NCBI GenBank assembly: GCA_947383695.1
Contig: OX376642.1
Coordinates: 806,001 to 870,000 of the forward strand
Reading direction: 5' to 3'
Length of the DNA: 64,000 nucleotides
Source: Actinomycetes bacterium
GTDB taxonomy: Bacteria > Actinomycetota > Actinomycetes > Nanopelagicales > Nanopelagicaceae
Part shown: piece by piece, positions 36,764-46,725 of the stretch
Position numbering within the stretch: position 1 is the first letter of the stretch
Layout: every line of letters begins with the position of its first letter
The notes under the pieces: generated by a model
Seen by the model: the letters and a program-made list of their open reading frames with translations, nothing else
Told to the model about the DNA's origin: nothing
The model's database searches: none
Program-made: the position numbers and the translations under genes

Positions 36764-37410
36764 AGGGATATGACTCCAGCAAATCTTCCAGTTGGATTTT
36801 GGCGACGATGTGAAAAGTACATTTCATCTTCATAGGTGCAGCTTGTAGAAGCTTCATAGGAAACACCTGCTGACACCAAATCTGCGATCAAAGCCTTTGG
36901 AAGATCCAACCCTGGTGTTCCTTTGCGGGTTGTTGCAAATGCACGTGGATGCTCTTGCATAACATCCTGCTGCATCTCAAATGGAACTTCATAACAAGCA
37001 CCACAAATTGATGGTCCCAATATGGCGTGAATATCAATGGAACCTAAGGAACGCATTGTGTGAATCGCTTTCAGCGCGATGCGATTAACTAATCCTGCTC
37101 TACCAACATGGATTGCACCTACCGCCTCTTTTGAAACAAGAAGCAATGGAATGCAATCAGCAACCATGACAGCTAAAGAGATTGCAGGTTTTGTTGTAAT
37201 CAAGCCATCACAAGTTGGTACCTCTGAAGTAACAGAATCAACAATCACGATCTCATCACCATGGACCTGATTCATAAACTGCGCCGAACCAATCTGCGCT
37301 CGATTGGAGGCAACGATCGCAGGATCATCGCCAACATGCAGAGCAAGGTTCAAAGATTCATAGACGCCAAGGCTTGAGCCTCCGCGTCGATCGGTGAAAA
37401 AGTGAGGCAA
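36760..37410 (-). CDS. pgeF: PgeF/YfiH family laccase-domain protein
   Basis: A 216-residue protein of the YfiH/YlmD family, historically called polyphenol oxidase or laccase-domain protein. Members act on purine nucleosides or remove wrongly placed L-serine from muropeptide precursors. Zinc-site elements are seen as MNQVHGDEI, VMVADCIPLLL, AIHVGRAGLVN and GPSICGACYEV. The third element is diverged from the more common HAGWRG. It lies four bases after ftsZ and overlaps yggS, consistent with a cell-wall quality role. The exact reaction is not settled by the sequence. Confidence 0.9.
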   Translation of the reverse strand: MPHFFTDRRGGSSLGVYESLNLALHVGDDPAIVASNRAQIGSAQFMNQVHGDEIVIVDSVTSEVPTCDGLITTKPAISLAVMVADCIPLLLVSKEAVGAIHVGRAGLVNRIALKAIHTMRSLGSIDIHAILGPSICGACYEVPFEMQQDVMQEHPRAFATTRKGTPGLDLPKALIADLVSAGVSYEASTSCTYEDEMYFSHRRQNPTGRFAGVISL

Positions 37411-37414
37411 AGCC

Positions 37415-38545
37415 TTACTTCATGAAGTCAGGAACGTCGATCTCATCCTCTGCAACTAACTCTTCAAAGGTCACGCGACGCTTTGGAGTTTCGCTGCCAA
37501 GATCTAGAGCCACTGAGATTGGATCGTTTGATGCGATTGGATCTGCAACCCCACCAAGAGTTGCTGCATTGATTACTGGTGTTGCAACCTTCTTAGGCTC
37601 GCCACCTTCAAAGCCTGCAGCAACAACGGTAATACGAACCTCATCACCTAATGCATCATCAATAGTTGTTCCGAAGATGAACTTAGCGTTGGGATGAACC
37701 GCTGATTGAACAAGTTCGCACGCCTCGTTAACTTCAAAGAGACCTAGATCAGATCCACCTGAGACTGAGAGTAGAACTCCCATCGCTCCATCAATTGATG
37801 CTTCAAGCAATGGACTTGATATCGCAAGTTCGGCGGCGCGCAGTGCACGATTTTCTCCGCGAGCAGAACCGATGCCCATCAATGCAGAACCTGCACCTGA
37901 CATCACAGCCTTAACATCTGCAAAGTCAAGGTTGATTAATCCTGGCTGTGTGATGATCTCTGTAATTCCCTGCACACCTGAAAGTAGAACTTGATCTGCA
38001 CTCTTGAATGCATCTGCCAAAGTAATTGTGCGATCAGAGATTGCAAGTAGACGATCATTTGGAATAACGATCAAGGTATCAACCTCGGCGCGTAGCGCTT
38101 CGATACCAGCATCAGCTTGTGTTGAACGAAGCTTTGCTTCAAATGAGAATGGACGAGTTACAACACCGATAGTTAATGCACCAATATCTTTTGCAATCTT
38201 TGCAACAACTGGAGCTGCACCTGTTCCGGTTCCGCCACCTTCACCTGCAGTTACAAAAACCATATCTGCGCCACGAAGAATTTCTTCAATGTCATCTGCG
38301 TGATCAAGTGCTGCTTCGCGACCCTTATCTGGATCCATTCCTGCACCAAGTCCACGTGTTGTCTTGCGACCAATATCTAATTTCACATCTGCATCACTCA
38401 TTAATAAATGTTGTGCATCTGTGTTAATCGCAATGAACTCGACGCCCTTTAATCCGACATCGATCATTCGATTAATTGCGTTAACTCCACCGCCACCAAT
38501 GCCGACGACTTTGATGACCGCTAAATAATTTTGTGGTGAAGCCAC
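37415..38545 (-). CDS. ftsZ: Cell division GTPase FtsZ
   Basis: A 376-residue tubulin-like GTPase that forms the Z ring. The nucleotide loop [13 protein letters not shown] is at 16-27, the tubulin signature [13 protein letters not shown] at 103-115, and the T7 synergy loop [11 protein letters not shown] follows. A short variable linker ends in the actinobacterial tail [10 protein letters not shown], the docking peptide for SepF. The start is a GTG at 38545 with a strong AAGGAGG site eight bases upstream. The 136-bp gap before it is the largest in the dcw cluster and likely holds its own promoter. Confidence 0.97.
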   Translation of the reverse strand: MASPQNYLAVIKVVGIGGGGVNAINRMIDVGLKGVEFIAINTDAQHLLMSDADVKLDIGRKTTRGLGAGMDPDKGREAALDHADDIEEILRGADMVFVTAGEGGGTGTGAAPVVAKIAKDIGALTIGVVTRPFSFEAKLRSTQADAGIEALRAEVDTLIVIPNDRLLAISDRTITLADAFKSADQVLLSGVQGITEIITQPGLINLDFADVKAVMSGAGSALMGIGSARGENRALRAAELAISSPLLEASIDGAMGVLLSVSGGSDLGLFEVNEACELVQSAVHPNAKFIFGTTIDDALGDEVRITVVAAGFEGGEPKKVATPVINAATLGGVADPIASNDPISVALDLGSETPKRRVTFEELVAEDEIDVPDFMK

Positions 38546-38600
38546 TTTTATTCCTCCTTATGAACCATAAACCTCAACTTGAGCCTTACAATTCACTACT
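38546..38600 (-). promoter_or_regulatory. ftsZ upstream region with ribosome site and palindrome
   Basis: The minus strand carries AAGGAGG eight bases before the GTG. Further upstream is the symmetrical CTCAACTTGAG (38573-38583; 5-base arms around one base), about 30-40 bases before the start. A CTCA/TGAG palindrome upstream of ftsZ is something I recall from other actinobacteria, which would make it a conserved regulatory element. No clear -10/-35 pair was identified in 38546-38681. Seen: site and palindrome. Inferred: regulation of ftsZ apart from the rest of the cluster. Confidence 0.45.
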
Positions 38601-38681
38601 TTTCTATAGGGCGAACCTAAAGCGCATAAGGGTGATTATCAAACACCGACGCGATTTGTTTAACGTGTCGCAATTTTCTAT

Positions 38682-39320
38682 TTACTTAACGATTGGTGCA
38701 TGTGGTGCAGATACATCAACTCTTTTTATATTTGCATTTTCAGGAAGTGCAATCAACGCCTTATAAACCTTTAGTTTCAACTCATTTTCAGAGTTAGTAC
38801 CCCAACGAAGTTCAATCTTCTTGCCATTGTTTTCCATAATCAAAACAAGGGCTCCGGTGCTGCGAACCTTTACAACCGTCAAGGTTGAGTTGAGATCTTC
38901 TGGCAGCTCTGTAAGAAAATCGACCGCTTTAATCGCGTCATCAAGGGTGCCGGCCTGAATATCAATTAATCCAGATGGTCGATCCCCTTGGGGTACAAAG
39001 CTGGCCCCAGTTGAATCAATCACCTGGTTTTGAAAGGTTGCAATGGGAGTTCGTGGAGTTAGTTCGACAACAACCTTTCCATTGATCCAGTTGCGAGAAA
39101 TATCTGCGGATTCGACCCAATCAAGTTTTTCTAGATTTGTTGCTACCGCCCGAGGTTCGACGCGAGCTAACTTCTGACCTTTTACGATTCCGGTGTTAAT
39201 GGGTTTGGTACTTCCAATAACTTCAACTGATGAGACGGTAAAGAAGGTTGAGTACCCCAAAATGTAGGTAGCACCTGCAAGGGCAACCATCGCAAATAGT
39301 GCAACTAGCTTTTTATTCAT
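38682..39320 (-). CDS. ftsQ: Cell division protein FtsQ/DivIB
   Basis: A 212-residue bitopic membrane protein. It has a short cytoplasmic start, a membrane helix at about 4-24 (LVALFAMVALAGATYILGY), then a POTRA domain (FTVSSVEVIGSTKPINTGIV) and a beta domain with WINGKVVVELTPRTPIATFQ. It bridges FtsL/FtsB and the septal synthase. The cytoplasmic part is almost missing compared with mycobacterial FtsQ, suggesting reduction. The start touches the murC stop region, and the ftsZ gap follows. Confidence 0.92.
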   Translation of the reverse strand: MNKKLVALFAMVALAGATYILGYSTFFTVSSVEVIGSTKPINTGIVKGQKLARVEPRAVATNLEKLDWVESADISRNWINGKVVVELTPRTPIATFQNQVIDSTGASFVPQGDRPSGLIDIQAGTLDDAIKAVDFLTELPEDLNSTLTVVKVRSTGALVLIMENNGKKIELRWGTNSENELKLKVYKALIALPENANIKRVDVSAPHAPIVK

Positions 39321-40706
39321 TTAGCCAAAGCGCCTAGTCAAGCCATCAACGATGATCGGTGCTAATGAGCTGACATCGCCCGCTCCTAAGGTCATGATGA
39401 CATCTCCGGGTTGGGCATCTGCAACCACAGAATCTGTCACCTCAACAAAGTTTGGAATGTACTCGCCGTTGGTCATCAGTGAAGTGATCATCTTTGAGGT
39501 AACACCATCGATTGGTTTTTCACTCGCAGCATAGACTTCTAGAAGGATGGCTCTATCGGCTGTACTTAACTCTTGAGCAAACTGTGGCGCAAAAGCCTTT
39601 GTGCGTGAGTATCGATGCGGTTGGAAAATTACAATCAATCGACCAGCATCTGCGTAGCGACGAGCCGCTTCGAGGGTTACATGAATCTCAGTTGGATGGT
39701 GCCCATAATCATCAATAACTCGGACTCCGTGCACAGTTCCCTTTAATTCAAATCGTCGACCTGTCCCTCTAAAGGTTGCTAAGCCTGTCAGCAATTCAGC
39801 TACTGGAAACCCTAATTTCAAGCCTGTTGCAAGGACTCCAGCGGCGTTCAAAAGATTGTGATGACCAGGTACTTGTAATTCGATGTGACCGACGCTTCGG
39901 CCCTTCCAAATAGCGCGAGCTCGTGAACCCATTGTTAATAGTTCAATCTGATCGATATGTAAATCAGCGGACTCATTGATGCCATATGAAATTAATTCGA
40001 TTGATTCAACACTCTTTGACAGCGCAACAGCACCCGCATCATCGGCACAGTATGTTAAAAAGCCACCTGGCTTAATCGTTGCTGCAAAATCTCTAAATGC
40101 TTGGGCAACCGCTTCAGGGGTTTCAAAAAAATCAACATGGTCATGTTCAACATTTGTGACAATTGCGCCAAATGGGTGGTACTCAATAAAGGAGCCATCT
40201 GATTCATCAGCCTCTGCCACAAAGATCTCGCCGGTGCCTCTGTGAGCATTTGAACCCGAGGCAGTGATCGTTCCACCGATTGCAAAGGATGGATCTGCAG
40301 CACATGCTTGCAGAGCAACTGCGAGCATTGATGAGGTGGTTGTCTTTCCATGTGTTCCAGCAACGGCCACACTCTTTGACTCTGACATCAAGATTGCAAG
40401 TGCGGCAGCGCGAGTAAGGATCGGAAGCTTTAACTCTTGTGCGCGAACTCGTTCGGGGTTGCTCTGAGAAATCGCATTGGAGTACACAACTAAATCTGCC
40501 CCATCAACATTTTCTGCCGAATGCGATGTTGACACCGTCGCACCTAAAGCTGACAGAGCAGTGACGACAGATGAATCCTTTGCATCAGAGCCACTAACAG
40601 TAATTCCGTGAGATAAAGCGATACGTGCCAGCCCGCTCATTCCGGCTCCACCAATACCGATGAAGTGAATACGCTTACCGATTAACGCAGAAAGCTGTGG
40701 CCTCAT
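39321..40706 (-). CDS. murC: UDP-N-acetylmuramate--L-alanine ligase
   Basis: A 461-residue Mur ligase adding the first amino acid to UDP-MurNAc. The N-terminal Rossmann loop is HFIGIGGAGMSGLARI. The ATP loop is AGTHGKTTTSSM and the central domain shows EADESDGSF and NVEHDHVDFF. The C-terminal domain holds IDDYGHHPTEI and FQPHRYSRT. It overlaps murG by four bases and abuts ftsQ. Its place directly before ftsQ is typical of actinobacteria, where murB and ddl lie elsewhere; neither is in this window. Confidence 0.96.
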   Translation of the reverse strand: MRPQLSALIGKRIHFIGIGGAGMSGLARIALSHGITVSGSDAKDSSVVTALSALGATVSTSHSAENVDGADLVVYSNAISQSNPERVRAQELKLPILTRAAALAILMSESKSVAVAGTHGKTTTSSMLAVALQACAADPSFAIGGTITASGSNAHRGTGEIFVAEADESDGSFIEYHPFGAIVTNVEHDHVDFFETPEAVAQAFRDFAATIKPGGFLTYCADDAGAVALSKSVESIELISYGINESADLHIDQIELLTMGSRARAIWKGRSVGHIELQVPGHHNLLNAAGVLATGLKLGFPVAELLTGLATFRGTGRRFELKGTVHGVRVIDDYGHHPTEIHVTLEAARRYADAGRLIVIFQPHRYSRTKAFAPQFAQELSTADRAILLEVYAASEKPIDGVTSKMITSLMTNGEYIPNFVEVTDSVVADAQPGDVIMTLGAGDVSSLAPIIVDGLTRRFG

Positions 40707-41779
40707 GAGTTCATCGCAAACTCAGCAAGTGCCACAATCTTTTCAGCGGCGTGAAGATCCTGGGGATCTCCTGCAATTGGGGCGTGCGCTGCTTTTTCTA
40801 GCAAAGAGGTTAGGTTGGTTGAAATGTATTGTGCGGTGAACTCTTGCTGAGTGATCACTTGTGCGCGATCGGCTGCAACCAAGGAGGCAGCGTTAACAAA
40901 CTGTTCTCCATTTCCGATTGGTAGCGGCACAAAAAGAGCGTATCGGCCGAGCGCACGAAACTCGCTACAGGTCACCGCGCCGCTTCGGGCAATGATTAAA
41001 TCGGCAGCTAAATAGGCATCTGCCATGGCATCAATATAAGCAACTGGCTTATATCCCCCAGTGGCAATAGGTAGGGCATTGAGTTTGCCTACTGAATGCA
41101 GAACAGAAATACCTTTGTCATTAAAGGTTGAAACGCTGTCGGCAATTACTGCATTGATTGCGACTGAGCCTTGAGATCCGCCCATGATGACAACTAATGG
41201 TGCAGCTGTAGAAAAACCTAATCGAGACTTTGCAGCAGAACGAGCCTTACTCCAGTCACTCGCTGATTCTGTACAACCGTGAGCAACATCAGATCGCAGA
41301 GGTAATCCAGCGAGTAAAGCTTTAGAAAAACTACCCTCTTCAACTGGATGAGCAACCGCTAAATGGTGGGTAAATCCTGCACCAACCCGATTAGCCCACC
41401 CTGGTTTTGCATTAGCTTCGTGAATGACTATTGGGGTTCGGGTAATTGCAGCTGCTAAGTAAGCAGGTGCACTGACATATCCACCAAAACCAATCACAAC
41501 ATCAGCGTTTTTTACAACGGTGATGGAGGCTGCAATTGATGCAATGAGATCAAATGGGATTCGCAGCCATGAAGGCGATGGGGTACGGGAGATTTTTACC
41601 TTAGGAATTGTGCGCAATTGAAATCCTGCAGCTGGCACCAAAGTGTTTTCAAGTCCGCTCTTAGTGCCAAGAAAGATGCAGGTGTCGGTTGGATGGGCTT
41701 TCATCCATTGACGTGCAACAGCTAACGCTGGCTCAATATGTCCTGCGGTGCCACCACCTGCAAGAACTACCGTAGCCAT
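40703..41779 (-). CDS. murG: UDP-GlcNAc:undecaprenyl-pyrophosphoryl-MurNAc-pentapeptide transferase
   Basis: A 358-residue GT-B glycosyltransferase making lipid II from lipid I on the inner face of the membrane. The first glycine loop VLAGGGTAGHIEPALAVA, the GFGGYVSAPAYLAA loop and the donor-site MGGSQGS with ARSGAVTCSEFRALG are all present. It overlaps ftsW by 13 bases at its start and murC by four at its end. Length and motifs are normal. Confidence 0.96.
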   Translation of the reverse strand: MATVVLAGGGTAGHIEPALAVARQWMKAHPTDTCIFLGTKSGLENTLVPAAGFQLRTIPKVKISRTPSPSWLRIPFDLIASIAASITVVKNADVVIGFGGYVSAPAYLAAAITRTPIVIHEANAKPGWANRVGAGFTHHLAVAHPVEEGSFSKALLAGLPLRSDVAHGCTESASDWSKARSAAKSRLGFSTAAPLVVIMGGSQGSVAINAVIADSVSTFNDKGISVLHSVGKLNALPIATGGYKPVAYIDAMADAYLAADLIIARSGAVTCSEFRALGRYALFVPLPIGNGEQFVNAASLVAADRAQVITQQEFTAQYISTNLTSLLEKAAHAPIAGDPQDLHAAEKIVALAEFAMNS

Positions 41780-42927
41780 TTAATTCCCGTCTCTTGTAAC
41801 CCTTTATAGATTACTGGGTCTCTACGGGCGGCACCTAAAACAAAGCCGATTCCCATATATGTCGCGATCAATGCCGAACCACCATAGGAAACCAGGGGCA
41901 AGGTCACTCCAACAACTGGAAGAACGCTAATCGCAGAGCCAATGTTAAGAATTGTTTGAATTGCAATCCAACAACCAATGCCTGCTGCTACATAACGCAC
42001 CATTGGATCACTTGCGCGCAACGCTAATTTAAAGATGGAAAATAAAAGCAGAGCTAACACCAGCAAGGTTGCAAGTGTTCCAAACAATCCAAGCTCTTCA
42101 CCAATAACTGCAAAAATAAAGTCGGTATGTGCTTCTGCGAGGTTTCCCCACTTTTGCCGGCTGGCACCCAGTCCAACACCAAATAATCCACCGCTAGCAA
42201 GGCCTAACAAGCTATGTGCAGGCTGCCATCCAGAGAATTTGTATTGATCCTCCGCAAAAGGGTTGAGAATTACTGCAAAGCGTTCCATGCGATATGGGTT
42301 GGTCAAGATGAGAACAGCCAATGCAGCAGCACCAGCAGCAAGTCCAATTCCAAAAACACCAAGTCGTAAACCTGAGACCCATAAAAGGCCTGCCAAAATA
42401 AAGGCGAAAACAGAGGCTGTGCCTAAATCTCGACCCGCCATAATTAAAATCATGCACAAAACAAATGCCGGCCCGATTAAAACCAACACATTGCTGTGAA
42501 TCGCACCAGCTTTTTCCCGCTTAGCAAGCATGAATCCGGCCCACAAAATCATTAAAAACTTAGCGACTTCGCTTGGTTGAATATCAACAAATCCAAGGCT
42601 AATCCAGTTGTGATTACCATTAACGCTCTTTCCAATTACCTGAACAATCAGTAAGAGGACTACAGATATCAAAACTCCAAATCGAGCTAAGACTTTCCAT
42701 TGGCGAAGTGAGAGCCGTGAAAGCACCCATGCCATTGGAAGCGAAATCAATAAGAAGATGAATTGGCGCAAAACAATTCCGTAAGTAGTTCCGCGAGAAC
42801 CCAAGGAGTAAATCGAAGAGGCGGAGAAAACCATAATCAGCCCCAAAAGACTTAACGCCAAAGTGCTGCCCAGCAGCATGTAATACAAATTGACCGGCTT
42901 AGTAAAAAAGGTTTCCTCACGCTTCAT
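41767..42927 (-). CDS. ftsW: Septal peptidoglycan glycosyltransferase FtsW
   Basis: A 386-residue SEDS protein with about ten membrane helices, polymerising lipid II with the transpeptidase FtsI. Family marks are VFSASSIYSLG, GFVDIQPSEVAKFLMILW, AGRDLGTASV, AEAHTDFIFAVIGEELG and the final LPLVSYGGSALIA. I chose the ATG at 42927 (MKREETFF), which has AAAGG upstream and overlaps murD by 11 bases; the frame stays open another 26 codons inside murD without support. Confidence 0.94.
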   Translation of the reverse strand: MKREETFFTKPVNLYYMLLGSTLALSLLGLIMVFSASSIYSLGSRGTTYGIVLRQFIFLLISLPMAWVLSRLSLRQWKVLARFGVLISVVLLLIVQVIGKSVNGNHNWISLGFVDIQPSEVAKFLMILWAGFMLAKREKAGAIHSNVLVLIGPAFVLCMILIMAGRDLGTASVFAFILAGLLWVSGLRLGVFGIGLAAGAAALAVLILTNPYRMERFAVILNPFAEDQYKFSGWQPAHSLLGLASGGLFGVGLGASRQKWGNLAEAHTDFIFAVIGEELGLFGTLATLLVLALLLFSIFKLALRASDPMVRYVAAGIGCWIAIQTILNIGSAISVLPVVGVTLPLVSYGGSALIATYMGIGFVLGAARRDPVIYKGLQETGIKWLR

Positions 42928-44296
42928 GAGCGACAACCTTTCGCACAGCTGCTGCAAATCTATCTCCGCGATCTGCATAAGACACAAATTGATCCATCGA
43001 GGCACAGGCTGGTGCTAGTAAAACCGCATCGCCGGATTGAGCAACAGCGGCTGCGGCGGTCACGATTGATTCCATTAAGGAATTGGAGGCTCCCCCACGT
43101 ACATAATCGCCGGGAGCATCAATAAGAATTCGCGGAAGATCTGGTGCATGTTTAATCAAAGCCGCTTGAATAAGTGCGCGATCTGTACCAATGAGAATCG
43201 CTGCCTTCATGCGAGGTGCACATCGTTCAACCATTGCATCCATATCGGCACCCTTTGCCAAGCCGCCGGCAATCCAAACAACGGATAGATGTGACATCAG
43301 GGATGCAGCTGCAGCATGCGGGTTAGTAGCCTTTGAGTCATCAACCCAGGTAATTCCAGCCGATTCATGCACTGTTTCGATGCGATGGCGACCTGGGCGG
43401 AAATCATGCAACGCCATTTGAATAGCCTCGTGAGGGACATTGATTGCGCGAGCTAAAGCAGCGGCAGCTAGAGCATTGGAAACATTGTGTGGAACCGTCG
43501 GAACAATGTCAGCTAGCTCGCAAATCATCGATGCTTGTTGAGGATCTGCGACAAATGCACGATCGACAAGTAGCTCCTCGACAACTCCTATTTCGCCAGG
43601 GGCGGGGGTATCTAGAGAGAAGAAAACCTTTCGCCCTGTAAAGCGATTAGCACGGGTGACGATTGGTGCATCATCGGCGTTGAGAATTGCAATCTCTGCG
43701 CGATCTAAAATTGAAAACTTTGCATCGGCGTAGGCATCAAAACTTCCGTGCCAATCCAGGTGATCATCGGCAATATTGAGAATCGCTGCCGCCTCGAAAT
43801 GTGCCTGACGCGCCCAGTGCAGTTGGAAGCTAGAGAGTTCTAAAACAAGAACTTCGTATGCATCATCGCGATCCACAGCATCTATAACTGTGTCACCAAC
43901 ATTTCCACAAGCGACCGCTTTGATTCCAGCGGCTTGCAAAATTGCCGCGGTCATTTCCACCGTTGTTGTCTTGCCATTTGTGCCGGTGAGTGCGATCCAC
44001 TTTTGTCCTGGAGCACGCTCTGCCCGCAAACTCCATGCAATATCTATCTCATTCAGCAATTCAATCGGGCTATTAAGAATCTGTGCAACTAACGGGTGAT
44101 CTTGACGCCAGCCCGGTGAGATAACTACCCCTTCAAAATCCTTAAGGTTTACTTCACTTGGCTTAACTGCGCCTTCTGCATTGTCATCTGTCAATGTGAC
44201 TTGTGCACCACGTGATTGAAGGAAGCGTGCAACTGATGTACCTGTTACGCCAGCTCCTAGAACCAGAATATTTTTGTGGGCAAAATCTGTACTCAT
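42917..44296 (-). CDS. murD: UDP-N-acetylmuramoylalanine--D-glutamate ligase
   Basis: A 459-residue Mur ligase adding D-glutamate. The N-terminal VLGAGVTGTSVARFL binds the uridine moiety. The ATP loop is ALTGTNGKTTTVEM, the metal site includes ELSSFQLHW and NIADDHLDWHGS, and the C-terminal domain has WVDDSKATNPHAA. It starts four bases after mraY and overlaps ftsW, in the common order mraY-murD-ftsW-murG. All usual catalytic segments are present. Confidence 0.96.
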   Translation of the reverse strand: MSTDFAHKNILVLGAGVTGTSVARFLQSRGAQVTLTDDNAEGAVKPSEVNLKDFEGVVISPGWRQDHPLVAQILNSPIELLNEIDIAWSLRAERAPGQKWIALTGTNGKTTTVEMTAAILQAAGIKAVACGNVGDTVIDAVDRDDAYEVLVLELSSFQLHWARQAHFEAAAILNIADDHLDWHGSFDAYADAKFSILDRAEIAILNADDAPIVTRANRFTGRKVFFSLDTPAPGEIGVVEELLVDRAFVADPQQASMICELADIVPTVPHNVSNALAAAALARAINVPHEAIQMALHDFRPGRHRIETVHESAGITWVDDSKATNPHAAAASLMSHLSVVWIAGGLAKGADMDAMVERCAPRMKAAILIGTDRALIQAALIKHAPDLPRILIDAPGDYVRGGASNSLMESIVTAAAAVAQSGDAVLLAPACASMDQFVSYADRGDRFAAAVRKVVAHEA

Positions 44297-44299
44297 GAA

Positions 44300-45358
44300 T
44301 TACTTGACGACCCATTGGGCGTAGAAGAGGCCAAGGCCAGTTGCAACGCAAAGTCCTGCGATGATCCAGAAGCGAATGACGATTGTGATCTGCTCCCAAC
44401 CCACTAATTCGAAGTGATGGTGAAGCGGAGCCATCTTAAAGACCCGCTTTCCACCGCTCACTTTGAAGTAAAGGGTTTGGATTAATACAGACATAGTGAT
44501 GATTACAAACAAACCACCCAGCGGAATAAGTAGTAGTTCTACACGTAGAGTTGCGGCAAGTCCTGCGATTGCTCCACCGAGTGCAAGTGAACCTGTGTCC
44601 CCCATAAAGATCTTTGCTGGCGCAGTGTTCCACCATAAGAATCCTGTACATCCACCTGCAAATGCTGCAGCCAACACCGCAAGATCTAGCGGATCGCGAA
44701 CCGCATAACATCCTGCAGCAGCGTTCAGTGCGCAGCTTTGTCCAAACTCCCAGACACCGATCAGTACAAAAGCTAAGAAGGTCATGATGGATGCACCTGT
44801 TGCTAGTCCATCGAGACCATCAGTTAAGTTCACACCATTACTTGCCGACATCACCATCACGATGATGAAGATGATTACTAGCGCTGGTCCTAAGTAAATT
44901 GTTGTTTCACGTACTCCAGATAAATACTCTGAAATCGGTGCAAGTGAATCTTGGTCAACAAATTGAAGACCTAGGTAACCAAAGACTCCTGCTGAAATCG
45001 CTTGTCCTAACAGCTTGAATCGACCAGGCAATCCTCGTGAATTCTGACGAGAAACTTTCAGCCAGTCATCTAGAAAACCTATAAAGCCCAGTGCAACTAC
45101 TAACCCCATTACTAAAAGCGCAGAGGCGGTAACTGAGTTACCTGTTACAAGGTGAGCGGCTAGGTATCCAAGAATTGCTGCCAGGATGAAGATGATTCCA
45201 CCCATGGTTGGTGTTCCACGCTTGATGTGGTGGCTACTTGGACCATCATCGCGAATGATTTGGCCATAGCCCTTGCTCGCAAGAGCGCGAATCAATACGC
45301 GAGTTCCAAAGAGTGAAAACATTAAGGCAAAAGCGCCAGCGATAAGGATCTGTCTCAA
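44300..45358 (-). CDS. mraY: Phospho-N-acetylmuramoyl-pentapeptide-transferase
   Basis: A 352-residue membrane enzyme with about ten helices, moving phospho-MurNAc-pentapeptide onto undecaprenyl phosphate (lipid I). Conserved elements are GPSSHHIKRGTPTMGGIIF, FIGFLDDWLKV with the Asp-Asp pair, SNGVNLTDGLDGLATG, FMGDTGSLALGG and MAPLHHHFELVGW. The start overlaps murF by four bases (ATGA). The complete set of conserved loops makes this assignment secure. Confidence 0.97.
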   Translation of the reverse strand: MRQILIAGAFALMFSLFGTRVLIRALASKGYGQIIRDDGPSSHHIKRGTPTMGGIIFILAAILGYLAAHLVTGNSVTASALLVMGLVVALGFIGFLDDWLKVSRQNSRGLPGRFKLLGQAISAGVFGYLGLQFVDQDSLAPISEYLSGVRETTIYLGPALVIIFIIVMVMSASNGVNLTDGLDGLATGASIMTFLAFVLIGVWEFGQSCALNAAAGCYAVRDPLDLAVLAAAFAGGCTGFLWWNTAPAKIFMGDTGSLALGGAIAGLAATLRVELLLIPLGGLFVIITMSVLIQTLYFKVSGGKRVFKMAPLHHHFELVGWEQITIVIRFWIIAGLCVATGLGLFYAQWVVK

Positions 45359-46725
45359 CTTTCAACTCCGCTCTTGTCTAGCCACAAACTTTCCAACTTC
45401 TGTGCCAACACTTCAAAGCCCTCTGAACGAGATGCCTTTACTAAAACAACATCGCCAGCAGAGAAATGTTCCGTCATCGATACACACTCATCAATACTTG
45501 CGTAGTGATGTACAACCATCTGCCCCTGTGAAACGCCGTATTCAGGTGCTGCGATAGCTACTAGATGATCGATACCTATCTCCTGAGCAAGGGTGCCAAT
45601 GGCGGCGTGATGGGCAGCGCTTGACTCGCCGAGTTCATGCATTTTTCCTAAGAAGGCCCACGATTGTCCCCCGCGCTCCTGCGCAAAGAGAACTAAGGAG
45701 CGAAGTGCGGCAGCCATGGATTCAGGATTAGCGTTATACGAATCATTGATAAGCAAGAGTCCGAAGAGATCATGGATCTCCATACGCCACTTGCTTGTGT
45801 TTTCTGCGGTCGACAAGGAACTTGCGATTAATTCGATCGGTAACGCTAAAGCGGTTCCAACTGCAGCTACCGCTAAAGCGTTTGCGATGTGGTGTTCTCC
45901 GACAATTCTCATGCCAACAGCTTCGCGGCCAGCAGGTGTTACTAAATCAAAGTGTGGTCGACCTTCGCGGATTTCAATATCTGTAGCACGTACTTCGCAG
46001 CCATCTCCAAAATTGATTACCCGTCCTGAGTGAAGAGATGCCATAGCCGGTGTGTACTTGTCGTAACTACCCAGAACTGCGACTCCATCTGGATGCAGAG
46101 TTTGAATCAGTTCAGATTTTGTCTGAGCAATAGCTTCTACCGAACCAAACTCACCAAGGTGTGCGGTACCGACCGTTAGCACAACGCCAATATTTGGCTG
46201 GGCGATTTCGCAAAGTCGTGCGATGTCACCTTTATGACGGGCTCCCATTTCTAAAATACAAAACTTGGTTTTATCATCACATTCCAGCAAAGTAATTGGC
46301 AATCCAAGATCATTATTGAAAGAGCCTGCAGGAGAGACCGTTGGTCCTGCAACTGACAACATGTGAGACATAAGATCTTTGGTGCTGGTTTTTCCTTGTG
46401 AACCGGTAATACCAATAACAGTTAAGTTAGTTAAACGTTTGCGAACAAAGGCTGCCAAAATAGAAAGTGCTTCAAGGACATCTTTTACAACGATGCAAGG
46501 TCCATCGATGCGTCGAGTTGTGAGCGAAAACATCGCACCCGCGCGATAAGCATCTGCTGCGAAATCATGTCCATCGACAACCTCGCCCTTTAACGCCAAG
46601 AATATGCAGCCTGGTGTTGCTTTACGGGAATCAAAGACAGGTGCTTTTGAAACTAGTAAATCCTTGTCGCAATGAACATCGCCACCTACTAATAGACCAA
46701 TCTCACCTGCGGTTAATGTGATCAC
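45355..46725 (-). CDS. murF: UDP-MurNAc-tripeptide--D-alanyl-D-alanine ligase
   Basis: A 456-residue Mur ligase adding D-Ala-D-Ala. The N-terminal domain contains DSRKATPGCIFLALKGEVVDGHDF. The ATP loop is GITGSQGKTSTKDLM, with LEMGARHKGDIARLC and NDSYNANPESMAAAL typical of MurF. It overlaps murE and mraY by four bases each, consistent with coupled synthesis. The Ddl enzyme making its dipeptide substrate is not encoded here. Confidence 0.96.
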   Translation of the reverse strand: MITLTAGEIGLLVGGDVHCDKDLLVSKAPVFDSRKATPGCIFLALKGEVVDGHDFAADAYRAGAMFSLTTRRIDGPCIVVKDVLEALSILAAFVRKRLTNLTVIGITGSQGKTSTKDLMSHMLSVAGPTVSPAGSFNNDLGLPITLLECDDKTKFCILEMGARHKGDIARLCEIAQPNIGVVLTVGTAHLGEFGSVEAIAQTKSELIQTLHPDGVAVLGSYDKYTPAMASLHSGRVINFGDGCEVRATDIEIREGRPHFDLVTPAGREAVGMRIVGEHHIANALAVAAVGTALALPIELIASSLSTAENTSKWRMEIHDLFGLLLINDSYNANPESMAAALRSLVLFAQERGGQSWAFLGKMHELGESSAAHHAAIGTLAQEIGIDHLVAIAAPEYGVSQGQMVVHHYASIDECVSMTEHFSAGDVVLVKASRSEGFEVLAQKLESLWLDKSGVES

